A stretch of DNA of 64,000 nucleotides from Lysinibacillus boronitolerans JCM 21713 = 10a = NBRC 103108 (GTDB taxonomy: Bacteria > Bacillota > Bacilli > Bacillales_A > Planococcaceae). The stretch covers positions 1-64,000 of the forward strand of contig NZ_JPVR01000064.1 in NCBI RefSeq assembly GCF_000772935.1. The letters run 5' to 3'. Below the pieces are notes generated by a model. It was given only the letters and a program-made list of their open reading frames with translations. It was not told the origin of the DNA and ran no database searches. Below are positions 1 through 7,812 of this stretch, piece after piece (the stretch's first letter is position 1; each line of letters begins with the position of its first letter). The position numbers were made by a program, and so were the translations under genes.

Positions 1-1338
1 CGCTGCACTCATGGACACACGTTTTCCGGCAAAGGTGATCGTGTCGTTGACTTTGACCAGCAAGGAGGGCTTACTATGCACAGTGATGCCGCTGTCCTGA
101 TGGAGCTGCAGAAAGACGGCACCCTCCTTGGCGGTAAATGTTACGGACTGTGGGTCTAGCTTCATTTCCTTCCCTTTCGGTGTACCCCAGTAAGACGTTT
201 TGGGATCAGCTGTTTTCGGGTTGGACTCGCCACCCTTTCGTACACTATGACGAACAAACGCTGCTTCCTCTCGATGTGTTGGGAAGGTTAGGTGGACGCT
301 ATCTCCTTCCTCTGGTGGGCTGTAAAAGCCACTATGTCCCTCTGCCGTATAAGGCGTAGCAAGTGGGAACCACGTAGCTTCTTCCTTTTTTTGTGTCTCA
401 TCGATACTGAGGTGGACTCGAACCTGATCCTTTTTGACCTCTAATACCTTTCCTTCAATCGCTGTGCCCGGTAGGAACGGAATACTGCGCCTATCTTGAC
501 GTATGCCTTTTTCGAACAGCAGATGATACTCATAGGTAAGGATGCCTTGCTTCATGCGGGCGATAGACTTGGCTACTACCAGCTCCTTGCCCTGGAGCAG
601 AACGCGATCACCCAGTTTCAATGTTTTTCTAGATTCTATCACGTAGGCAACTGTATCCCGCTCTTCAATTGGCTGCTCGATGTCATTATGCTTACTATGT
701 AAAAACTTAGAGCGATCCTTTAAGATCGTATAATTTGCCAAGGAAAGCTTTTGCATTCGCCCTTCAGGTAGGCCAAACCAAAACTTCGGCTTATCAGCAT
801 CCACTGCGGCGACTAATACAGCCCGAAAATGGGAGGCCATACGTTGTAAAAATTGCCAATCCGTCTCCTTATATTGTAATATAAATTGCTTAAGAGGAGT
901 AGCTTTCGATACAGTATCAATAACATCTGCACCTGAATAATCTTCTAGCACCTTTTTTAACATCGCCTCATAAGTCATTTTATGATGCTGAAAGGAGCGG
1001 TATTTTTGTTTACAATCCAAGGTGAATGTAGAAGAAACAGCCTCTAATTCAACTTGATATACACCCCTTGTCATTCGTACCGCAATTTCTGTTACCTGCC
1101 CTTTAAAAAGCGCATGCAGCCGTTGACCTTTGTGTTTTTGATAGAGCTCTATTCGATCTGTCGTACTGGCAAGCTGCATACAACTATCTTTCTTTTCCGC
1201 AGGAATAAATCCCGTTATTGCTAATCTTGCATGGTCGTTCACTGTTTGAGTCAACGTGAGATTATGCAATGTTTGGATTTCATAGGGGGATACGAGTTCA
1301 AGCTCACCGTATCCGATTACTTCCTCGTATGTGTTCAC
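1..1338 (-). CDS. VgrG/gpD-like spike protein (second copy), cut by the window edge
   Basis: The reading frame opens with GTG at 1338, behind an AAGAAGGG ribosome site about 9 nt upstream, and stays open for 446 codons to base 1, so the C-terminus is missing. The translation is collinear with the protein at 3714-5138. Shared landmarks are ETDWQFLQRMASHF (the VgrG/phage gpD 'TDWxFL' signature), a TAEGHSGFYSPPE segment in the OB-like region, and KGKEMKLDPQSV at the start of the needle repeats. The family forms the trimeric spike at the tip of contractile tails. It follows the PAAR-like gene by 33 nt, suggesting co-expression. The part encoded by about 1-830 is much richer in G+C than the rest. 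I am confident of the family; the substrate or effector is not visible. Confidence 0.8.
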   Translation of the reverse strand, partial: MNTYEEVIGYGELELVSPYEIQTLHNLTLTQTVNDHARLAITGFIPAEKKDSCMQLASTTDRIELYQKHKGQRLHALFKGQVTEIAVRMTRGVYQVELEAVSSTFTLDCKQKYRSFQHHKMTYEAMLKKVLEDYSGADVIDTVSKATPLKQFILQYKETDWQFLQRMASHFRAVLVAAVDADKPKFWFGLPEGRMQKLSLANYTILKDRSKFLHSKHNDIEQPIEERDTVAYVIESRKTLKLGDRVLLQGKELVVAKSIARMKQGILTYEYHLLFEKGIRQDRRSIPFLPGTAIEGKVLEVKKDQVRVHLSIDETQKKEEATWFPLATPYTAEGHSGFYSPPEEGDSVHLTFPTHREEAAFVRHSVRKGGESNPKTADPKTSYWGTPKGKEMKLDPQSVTFTAKEGAVFLQLHQDSGITVHSKPSLLVKVNDTITFAGKRVSMSAA

Positions 1339-1371
1339 ATGAATTCCCTTCTTTCCTCAGGGGACAATCGC

Positions 1372-1779
1372 TTATTCTTGCCCATCATCTTCTACTTTTA
1401 TCGTTCCACAATACATACACATATTAATCGATTGACTAACTAACGCTGGATGATTTTCAATTAATTGATCATCCTTCCCATTAATCCAGGGCATTGTAAT
1501 CACAGGTGTACAGGGCATGGGCTTTAAGACACCATTATTAGCAGCTGTAGCTGCCGCAACAGTTGGATTCGCTAATGTCTGGCATAAGCCAAATGGTTGA
1601 ATATTGACATAAGGCTTATAATCCATCGTATTCATCTGCGCCTTATTTTTCGTATAAACACCGTGACTGACTGGCATTTTTAAAATACTCGTTTGATCTC
1701 CTTGTGAACAGGATAATTTGGCACCAGCTACGACATAACTCCGTTGGTCGCCACCCTTTGTCTGCAATTCTTCTGACAT
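1372..1779 (-). CDS. DUF4280 PAAR-like spike tip protein
   Basis: A 135-residue protein with the features of the DUF4280 PAAR-like family: VVAGAKLSC near the N-terminus, a central NIQPFGLCQTLANPTVAAA block, PMPCTPVITMPWI, and a C-terminal NMCMYCG. Cysteines near 24, 66, 91 and 120-123 could bind metal, as in PAAR tips (inference). PAAR proteins cap the VgrG spike and often carry effectors. Here the gene directly precedes a VgrG-like gene, which fits that role. The ATG at 1779 has AAAGGA about 10 nt upstream. No toxin domain is fused; the protein is close to minimal family size. Confidence 0.8.
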   Translation of the reverse strand: MSEELQTKGGDQRSYVVAGAKLSCSQGDQTSILKMPVSHGVYTKNKAQMNTMDYKPYVNIQPFGLCQTLANPTVAAATAANNGVLKPMPCTPVITMPWINGKDDQLIENHPALVSQSINMCMYCGTIKVEDDGQE

Positions 1780-1963
1780 AGAAAAACCATCCTTTCGATA
1801 CGTAAGGTGTTACCACTTTTGCTAAACATAAGACTTAACTGCAATACTTACGTCTGACGACTCTTTCTTCAAATTGCTCTAATTTTAATCTCGCTATTTT
1901 CTCCCTACCATTTATCTAAAGCACCTTCCATCATGTGCTTTAATCCTTTTTCAAGCACCTCAT

Positions 1964-2521
1964 CTATTTTCCTACAGAAAGAATGTCGTTCCATCTTCCT
2001 TCAGTTTGTATTTTTTGTAATCGTATTCCCCGAAAATCTCTGCGTAGAATACTCTCTGCTAATTCAATGTTTACCACTATAAACTGTTCTTTAATGCCCT
2101 CAATTTGAAAGAATGAATAAGGAGCAGCCAACTGCTCATCTATGACTAGCTTCTTCAACGTACCATCCAGATGAAATTCCGTTTGAGTGGAAAGACAACG
2201 CACTCTTGGTGGGATCACCAGCCAATATAAGGTTTGCATTAATTTAGGCATATCCGTGAGAACAACTGCTTTAAATGGCATATTTGGGACATACTTTTCC
2301 ACTAATTGTTTAACAGCATCAGAAATAAGCATGATTGGCTTTTCTATGAGATCGGTATACACCATCTCGCCTTTTTCTAATACAGGAAATTGCCGTTCAA
2401 GTTCCTCTAATTCTTCCATTCTTTCAATGGTTAATAGCTCTTTTTTAATCACTTGGGCGATACCAACAGGTTTCACAGCATTTGTGATACGTTCATCTTG
2501 AGATAGAATAAAATAGTTCAT
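1964..2521 (-). CDS. Imm11-like (DUF1629-type) protein
   Basis: I chose the ATG at 2521 because AAAGGAG lies 7 nt upstream; an in-frame start 42 nt earlier would overlap the preceding gene without its own site. The 185-residue product begins MNYFILSQDER. It has the layout I associate with Imm11 proteins: an N-terminal YFIL strand, a central ISDAVKQLVEKY helix, a VRCLSTQTEF strand, and a C-terminal block of FIVVNIELAESILRR followed by FRGIRLQKIQ. Imm11 proteins are often encoded next to polymorphic toxins as immunity proteins, but many copies have no proven partner. It lies 25 nt after the pentapeptide gene. Assignment is by motif memory, so moderate. No cognate toxin is visible in the window. 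Confidence 0.55.
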   Translation of the reverse strand: MNYFILSQDERITNAVKPVGIAQVIKKELLTIERMEELEELERQFPVLEKGEMVYTDLIEKPIMLISDAVKQLVEKYVPNMPFKAVVLTDMPKLMQTLYWLVIPPRVRCLSTQTEFHLDGTLKKLVIDEQLAAPYSFFQIEGIKEQFIVVNIELAESILRRDFRGIRLQKIQTEGRWNDILSVGK

Positions 2522-2546
2522 CTTTCGTCTCCTTTTTTCACACTGT

Positions 2547-3677
2547 CTACTTCCAAATGACACTAGCAGCCTGGAATGGATCTAGCTTTACATATTCCTT
2601 TGCTTCCTTAGAGAAAATAGCCATTTCTAAATTGGCTCCCGCAAAATTTGTATTTCTAACATTTGCCCCCATAAAGCTGGCCCCTCGTAAATTCGCTAGC
2701 TCAAAATTGGCGCCTTCTAAATTCGCATCGGTAAAACGAACCGGTAAATAGCCAGGTATTTCCCATTTCTGACGATCTAGTAGACCACTCGCTCCTTGTA
2801 CTTGTTGAAAATTCGCTCCCTGTAACTGACTATTACTAAAATCCGCCTCATAAATTGTGCTAAAGCTCAAATCCGTGTCCATTAGCTGACTCTCCCGAAA
2901 GCTAGTACCAATCAACAGACATTCACGCATATGACAATTGGTTAAATTGGCTTTGTGGAAAAAGGCATAGCGAATATCCAAGCCTTCATATCGCCCACCT
3001 GCTAAATTTAAATGGCTAAATACCTCGTATGGATATTCCTCCTCTAATTGTTCATCTAGCCAAGCCTTTATTTCTTCACTATCCTTCGCTGAAAAATCCT
3101 CGCTATAGACAACCTCATTCATATCCATAAACTCGCCTACACGTATCTCGACAGCCACATCCCGATCTAGCGCCAAATACTCTGGACATCGAATAATGTC
3201 AGGTAGCGCATATCTAGCGAGACTTATTACATATTGGTGAAAATGTTTGGCGTCCTGAAGTCTAATGCGATCTATATCTGCCTGAGTAATTGCCCCCATA
3301 AAAGTTTTGCTATACAAACTTAATTCTTCAATGTATTGCTCTAAAAAATGATGCGCCCAGCCTGCATCATAAGTAGTTAAAAGTGGATGAATATCAAAAA
3401 ACCATTCCTCATCCGTAGCTTCTACTAAATAGTGAGGGTTGCTCTCTAGTAGCTCTGTGCGTAGCATTGAAAACGTAATATGTGCAATCGGTCCTTTCTG
3501 TTGAAGCGTTTGCTGTTGTTTGAGTTGCTGACATATTTTTTGAAAAGACATCCTAAAATCATCAGCGAGCCTATCCTTGGAGGCTTGAAAAAAATCCTCG
3601 AGCAATAAGAGATATTTCAACCTTCTTTTTTCTACTTCGTTATCATAAAAATGCTGTAAAACTCCCTGTGTCTGCAT
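2547..3677 (-). CDS. Pentapeptide-repeat protein with unknown helical N-terminus
   Basis: Start ATG at 3677 is chosen over one 21 nt upstream because AAGGAAGGAG sits 6 nt before it. The product is 376 residues. Roughly the first 220 are acidic and helix-rich with no domain I recognise. From about residue 225 it runs in A(D/N)Lxx-type pentapeptides (for example DANLEGANFELANLRGASF), predicting a right-handed quadrilateral beta-helix. A break of about 15 residues (LLDRQKWEIPGYLPVRF) interrupts the repeats. The gene sits between a VgrG-like gene and an Imm11-like gene, so a role as cargo, adaptor or scaffold of the injection module is plausible but unproven. Confidence 0.75.
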   Translation of the reverse strand: MQTQGVLQHFYDNEVEKRRLKYLLLLEDFFQASKDRLADDFRMSFQKICQQLKQQQTLQQKGPIAHITFSMLRTELLESNPHYLVEATDEEWFFDIHPLLTTYDAGWAHHFLEQYIEELSLYSKTFMGAITQADIDRIRLQDAKHFHQYVISLARYALPDIIRCPEYLALDRDVAVEIRVGEFMDMNEVVYSEDFSAKDSEEIKAWLDEQLEEEYPYEVFSHLNLAGGRYEGLDIRYAFFHKANLTNCHMRECLLIGTSFRESQLMDTDLSFSTIYEADFSNSQLQGANFQQVQGASGLLDRQKWEIPGYLPVRFTDANLEGANFELANLRGASFMGANVRNTNFAGANLEMAIFSKEAKEYVKLDPFQAASVIWK

Positions 3678-3713
3678 ATAAGTCTCCTTCCTTCTCATTC
3701 ACACGCAACCATT

Positions 3714-5138
3714 TTAATTTGCCTTTACTTCCTTCCCAAAAATCTGCACACTGCCATTCATCGTTATTTTACTTTCTTTGCATTTTAAAGAAATTTCTTC
3801 CTCCGCAGACAAAAGAATTTTCTTACTCGCATTCACTGATATATCTGCCTCAGAGATTAGTTTAATTTCTTTTTTACTAAATATTTCAATACCATTTGCT
3901 TCGTTTAGCCGAATAAAAATATCCCCATCCTGTGCAGTAATAACCACTTCAGTTGGACTCATTTTAATTTCTTTACCAAAGGCTGTACGATAATATTTGG
4001 TTGAGGGATCATCTAGTTTGTTCGTTGCTGAAGTATCTAAATTTTTTCGTATGGAGCTGCTAGAAATTCCTTCCTCCTCCCGATGTGAAGGAAAATAGAC
4101 ATGAACAAAATCATTAATTTCAGGCATACAATACCAACCACTATGTCCCTCTGCTGTATAGCCTGTAGAATAAAGAAACCAATGTGCTTTGCCTTTATCC
4201 TGCTTCTCATCAATCGCTAAATGCACCTTAATATGATCCTTTGCGACTTCTAATACTTTTCCTTCCAGTGATAAGCCTGAGATCGCATCGTTAAATAGTT
4301 CACTTTTATTCATGCCATTTTTCGTTGACAGCGTATAATAATGTTTCAGCAAGCCATCCTTCATGGTTGTGTATGCTTCACATATATAAAGCGTTTGTTG
4401 ATGAAAAGTGACATGGTCTCCTATTTCCATTACCTTATCTGTTTCCACCTCATAGTATAGAAAGTCATGCTCTCCCATACCTCCATTACCATTCTCTGTA
4501 TATAGAAGGTAATCTGCTAGTTTTTTTCGGGTCGTATAATGGTAATCTTCTAGCTTGCCTTTAGCTCTACCAGCAGGCACACCAAAATGGAACTTTGGCT
4601 TATCAAAGGTAGCAGCAGGCACTAGTCCAGTGTTAAAACGTGAGGCTAGTCTTTTTAAAAATTGCCAATCTGTCTCTCGATATTGCAGCGTAAACTTGTC
4701 TAATTTAGCACCCTTTGTTGCTTCATCAATAATGTCAAGACCAGGATAAAAAGGATGTAATAGTTTGAATAAAGACGAATAGGTCATTTCCTTATCCTGA
4801 TAGGAGCGATTTTTCTTTTTAATGTCTAGCTGGTAGGTGCTTGAAGCCGCTTCTACTTCAATATAATAAATGCCACGAACTGAACGAACCTTCACATCTA
4901 AAATTACACCTTTAAATAAGGGTGAAGGTATACCAAGATGATTAAGCTGATTTACTTCAATTGCTGATTTTGCCTCCGTCATTTCCACATATGTGTCTCT
5001 CGCTACTTCAGGCACAATACCAGTAAAACGTAACGTAGCATGTTCATTCATTTTTTTTACGATAGTAAGCTCTTGAATACTAATAAGCTCAAAAGGTAGA
5101 ATTTGAATATTATGATAAGCTGTCACGACACTACTCAT
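3714..5138 (-). CDS. VgrG/gpD-like spike protein (complete copy)
   Basis: A 474-residue protein of the phage late-control gpD / VgrG / Pvc8 class. The N-terminal part has the hub fold, with QYRETDWQFLKRLASRF near residue 155. A middle OB-like region contains HWFLYSTGYTAEGHSGWYC. The C-terminal 100 residues alternate hydrophobic and polar residues (GIEIFSKKEIKLISEADISV), as in a triple-stranded beta-helix needle. ATG at 5138 has GGAGGGGG 6-7 nt upstream and overlaps the stop of the preceding gene by 4 nt, so the two are translationally coupled. It lacks the long fused C-terminal effector domains of some VgrGs. Confident of family; whether it works in a tail-like particle or a membrane-tethered machine is unknown. 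Confidence 0.85.
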   Translation of the reverse strand: MSSVVTAYHNIQILPFELISIQELTIVKKMNEHATLRFTGIVPEVARDTYVEMTEAKSAIEVNQLNHLGIPSPLFKGVILDVKVRSVRGIYYIEVEAASSTYQLDIKKKNRSYQDKEMTYSSLFKLLHPFYPGLDIIDEATKGAKLDKFTLQYRETDWQFLKRLASRFNTGLVPAATFDKPKFHFGVPAGRAKGKLEDYHYTTRKKLADYLLYTENGNGGMGEHDFLYYEVETDKVMEIGDHVTFHQQTLYICEAYTTMKDGLLKHYYTLSTKNGMNKSELFNDAISGLSLEGKVLEVAKDHIKVHLAIDEKQDKGKAHWFLYSTGYTAEGHSGWYCMPEINDFVHVYFPSHREEEGISSSSIRKNLDTSATNKLDDPSTKYYRTAFGKEIKMSPTEVVITAQDGDIFIRLNEANGIEIFSKKEIKLISEADISVNASKKILLSAEEEISLKCKESKITMNGSVQIFGKEVKAN

Positions 5139-5821
5139 CGTATTCCCCCTCCGTTCCTACTATTTGAAGCAAATCGCAAGGATTCCATCATAGCTCTCGC
5201 AATCGGACGCCAAGTTTCAAGGTCCTCCTCCATACAATTGAAGGTTCCAATAAGTGCTATTCCTTCGATAGAGGCAAAGAACATTAAATTAAAAATATCG
5301 CCATCAATAGCCGGTGTAATAATCTCTAAAAAGCCTACTGTCTTTTCGTCAATCTTCAGGACATCCGTATCGAGCCAATCAGCTGAAGGTTGAGCTTGTT
5401 CAAGGATATCAATCATATTTTCTTGAAAAGCAGCAACTCCCTCCTCCTGTAATCGATGTGGAGTCAGGTTGAAGGCAAGATTAATCGATGAGGATTCATC
5501 TGTATAAATTAGATTTGGTCGACGGTCCGATGGGTACTTTAAGGCTGCTAATTCAGTAGACATCTTAGAAAATAGTTTTGGCATACGAATCGTCATTTTA
5601 CCATCCAATAACGACTGCTCCATCACCCCTATCTTCTCATCATCAATGATGATGTAGCTTTGATAGATATTTACTTTTTCTAGGTCTTGTTCCTCCTGCT
5701 TAGATGCCTGCTCAGGCTCCTGTTCCTTTTGTATGGCTACTTGTCGCTGGGCTAGCTCATGTTGCTCCTGCTCTCTCATTTCATTTCTTAATGCAATAAT
5801 TTTTTCATCTATAAACTTCAT
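5135..5821 (-). CDS. DcrB/DUF1795-like accessory protein of the VgrG module
   Basis: The ATG at 5821 has AAGGTGATTGGG directly upstream, so the longer reading with nine more residues is unlikely. The 228-residue product has a charged N-terminal coil (about residues 8-55, rich in E, Q and K). A globular part follows with TIRMPKLFSKM, YPSDRRPNLIYTDESSSINLAF and a C-terminal LIGTFNCMEEDLETWRPIA. This resembles the PsbP/DcrB-type fold (DUF1795), which in Gram-negative T6SS includes Eag chaperones that load effectors on VgrG. Its 4-nt overlap with the VgrG gene supports a spike-linked job. No signal peptide is seen. Fold assignment is by pattern only. Confidence 0.5.
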   Translation of the reverse strand: MKFIDEKIIALRNEMREQEQHELAQRQVAIQKEQEPEQASKQEEQDLEKVNIYQSYIIIDDEKIGVMEQSLLDGKMTIRMPKLFSKMSTELAALKYPSDRRPNLIYTDESSSINLAFNLTPHRLQEEGVAAFQENMIDILEQAQPSADWLDTDVLKIDEKTVGFLEIITPAIDGDIFNLMFFASIEGIALIGTFNCMEEDLETWRPIARAMMESLRFASNSRNGGGIR

Positions 5822-5885
5822 CCCAATCACCTTCCGTTTTTTCATCAACTATATTTCAACCTATCAACTATTATTTGCTTAGTCC

Positions 5886-6077
5886 CTACACATCCTTCAT
5901 GACACAGAATTTGAAATCTGATCCTTCCATTGCCTCAACCATCTCATCAAAGGCATACCTGTTGGCAATGCTTCTCTCTACTTCTTCCTCACAAAAATAT
6001 GAGTTTGAGTGCTATCTTTTCTATGTATAGGATCTTTTATTTCCGCCTTTAAAGTAATTTTAGGGAGATTAAAAATA
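5886..6077 (-). pseudogene. Frameshifted gene remnant between tube-like and DcrB-like genes
   Basis: Two minus-strand segments in different frames read as one protein. The first reads KITLKAEIKDPIHRKDSTQ, then THIFV. The second, in a shifted frame, reads EEEVERSIANRYAFDEMVEA, then SDFKFCVMKDV, and ends at a TAG at 5886-5888. The join is near 6000. No start codon with a ribosome site remains, and the terminator of the upstream gene lies at its 5' edge. I read it as the C-terminal half of a former gene of the same module; I do not recognise the family. Confidence 0.45.
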
Positions 6078-6106
6078 ATCTAAGGAACTATAAAAGTTCC
6101 TTAGAT
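6071..6106 (-). terminator. Terminator after tube-like gene
   Basis: A perfect 12-bp stem (6078-6089 with 6095-6106) with a 5-nt loop. On the minus strand it is followed by a T-rich tract (complement of 6071-6077). It lies 29 nt after the stop of the tube-like gene. Confidence 0.85.
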
Positions 6107-6135
6107 AATTAGTAGTGTTTTATCCTGCTGCAATC

Positions 6136-6561
6136 TTAGACAGCGTAGCCACCCTCGATTTTTGCCAAGTCTGTTTTGTCTTTCTTTTGTTTAATAAATA
6201 AGAAGAATTCACCGATACCTTCTGTGTCACCATATCTTTCTGTATAATCCACCACAAAAGCGTTCGGGAAATGAATTTTTCTTACTACTTGATCCGCTGA
6301 AACAACCTCTAATGTCACTTTACGGTAACAGTCAGCCTTTTCAGCTGGTACTAATGACCATAAACCTAATTTCATCGTATCATCAGAATTATCACCATCA
6401 GTTGCTGTAAGAATTTTACCTCTTACTTTTAAAGTGGCTCCAACATCTGTAGAGCGAGCGTTCGAATCATTTGGTGTATCTGTTTCATATTCGACAGTCA
6501 TGATGCTTTCTAAGCCTAATTCAATTGCCTCTGAACCTTCTACTTTTAATACAAAACCCAT
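6136..6561 (-). CDS. Tail-tube/Hcp-like protein of the injection module
   Basis: A 141-residue protein with no signal peptide, rich in predicted beta strands: MGFVLKVEGSEAIELGL, then TLKVRGKI, TLEVVSADQVVRKIHF, and FVVDYTERYGDTEGIGEFFL. The small beta-rich layout and the IHFPNAFVVDY strand are like the tail-tube/Hcp-type proteins found with VgrG and DUF4280 genes in Firmicutes; such genes are sometimes labelled 'membrane-associated protease' in databases (from memory). ATG at 6561 follows AGGGGG by 7 nt. It has its own terminator, as expected for a subunit made in large amounts. Function is inferred from context. Confidence 0.5.
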   Translation of the reverse strand: MGFVLKVEGSEAIELGLESIMTVEYETDTPNDSNARSTDVGATLKVRGKILTATDGDNSDDTMKLGLWSLVPAEKADCYRKVTLEVVSADQVVRKIHFPNAFVVDYTERYGDTEGIGEFFLFIKQKKDKTDLAKIEGGYAV

Positions 6562-6710
6562 TTTCTTACCCCCTAAAATTTGTTAAATCAAGACATCTAA
6601 CTGTTCTGCAGAATATTAGCAATTAGTCTCTCGATTCTTATTTATGTTAAAAGATTTAAAAAATCTTAAACATACGACTGAAAAATTGAATAATTGTATG
6701 TTTAAACTTG

Positions 6711-6975
6711 TTAGGCTTTAACAGCACTTGTCCCTTTTGTAATCATTACTTCTAAATTCTTCACATTGCCATTAAACACAAGGTCAATTTGACACGTGCT
6801 CGTTTTCTCGTCGATAATGTAGCCGATATCATCTCCATCATGGAATTTCTTTAATCTTTTCATCACTTAGACTGTCGATTCCCTTCACATCTCCAACAAG
6901 CGTAATTAAGTCCATTTTTTCAGGATTAATTTCTTCAAATAGCATGGTTCTGTTTGTTTGATTAATAATCTCCAT
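6711..6975 (-). pseudogene. Small gene broken by one frameshift, upstream of the tube-like gene
   Basis: From ATG at 6975 the frame reads MEIINQTNRTMLFEEINPEK and stops at a TGA near 6838. In the next frame the sequence continues smoothly as FHDGDDIGYIIDEKTSTCQI, then NLEVMITKGTSAVKA, ending at TAA at 6711. The length (265 nt) is one base over a multiple of three, so a single insertion near 6845-6855, in the A/T-rich KIKK stretch, explains the break. The repaired product would be about 87 residues. I do not recognise the family; position suggests a small component of the injection module. Confidence 0.55.
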
Positions 6976-6981
6976 TCATTT

Positions 6982-7012
6982 GGCTGTATATTTCTACAGC
7001 CGTCCCTCCTTT
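6982..7012 (-). promoter_or_regulatory. Shine-Dalgarno plus hairpin leader before the broken small gene
   Basis: AAAGGAGGG (7004-7012) is a strong ribosome site, but it lies 28 nt before the ATG at 6975. Between them is a perfect 7-bp hairpin (6982-6988 with 6995-7001, 6-nt loop). If the hairpin forms, the effective spacing shrinks to about 8 nt, which is ideal. Confidence 0.45.
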
Positions 7013-7599
7013 AGATAACGAATTTCGGGTAAGCATAAACATTTAGTGATAAAAATACAGGATTAGAATTATATAACTACTTCTTTTAAAGAATATTTCA
7101 GGAATAAAAATCAATTTGAGGCTAAGCTATGTACTAGAAACTCTAATTCTACTTTTATGCATTTTTTATTCACTAATGATAGGATGTATCACAAAAGTAA
7201 CTATACAACACCAAAAATTAATGTCAATATTTTCTATAGAAGATATTGTAATTAAAAACAATTTAAAGTATTTTTAGTAAAAATGTTACATATAATAATT
7301 ATGATATTTTTTCAGTTAATATAGGATTAATCCTATTTTTTTATAAAAAAAAAACTAAAGGTTCAATTACTCTTGGGCCCAAAGCTGTTTTTTAAAATAA
7401 TCTTCTATATAGGAAAAATGAATAAAAAGTATTAATCATATAACGACATTAGTCTTTTAGGATGAATATATATAAAATAGTTCTTTAAGCATTTGTACTT
7501 TTCTTTCAGATATTATGATTTTCAAAAAGGAAAGTCCAACCTCCAAAAATAGTTAGGAGAAATAGCATTGTTCACCTCTTCATTTACAACTTCACCCTC
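7013..7599. other. AT-rich stretch with no supported gene
   Basis: About 590 bases of very A+T-rich DNA with stop codons in all frames and several A or T runs. I see no RNA structure, repeat or coding remnant I can support. It probably holds the promoter of the minus-strand injection module towards its left side. Confidence 0.5.
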
Positions 7600-7752
7600 T
7601 TATCCTTGGAAAATTACATCTAAACAAAATAATCGAAAACCTTGCTTTCCTTTTATGATTTTCTTCCCAAAAGTCATGAGGCAGTAATCAGTCACACTTT
7701 TATTTGGCTTTATATTACGTCGCCAGCACGCTAAAATCCAATGTTCATTCAT
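7600..7752 (-). CDS. Possible 50-residue basic protein (doubtful)
   Basis: An open frame from ATG at 7752 encodes MNEHWILACWRRNIKPNKSV and continues as a basic, aromatic-rich peptide ending DVIFQG. No ribosome binding site precedes it, and it starts just past the gcvPB terminator. It may be a decayed fragment rather than a gene. I list it because the composition is not that of the surrounding AT-rich DNA. Confidence 0.2.
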   Translation of the reverse strand: MNEHWILACWRRNIKPNKSVTDYCLMTFGKKIIKGKQGFRLFCLDVIFQG

Positions 7753-7773
7753 TCAGCTTGTAATTTAAGGTGC

Positions 7774-7807
7774 AAAAAAAACCGTTCACCTAAACGTGAA
7801 CGGTTTT
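7774..7807 (-). terminator. Terminator of the gcv operon
   Basis: A 12-bp perfect stem (7778-7789 with 7796-7807) with a 6-nt loop. On the minus strand it runs into a run of T (complement of 7774-7780). It begins 6 nt after the gcvPB stop. Confidence 0.92.
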
Positions 7808-7812
7808 GTAGA

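Noticed and set aside
138..702. Small plus-strand frames near the left edge
   Set aside because: They are shadows of the minus-strand VgrG gene that begins with GTG at 1338 and stays open to the edge.
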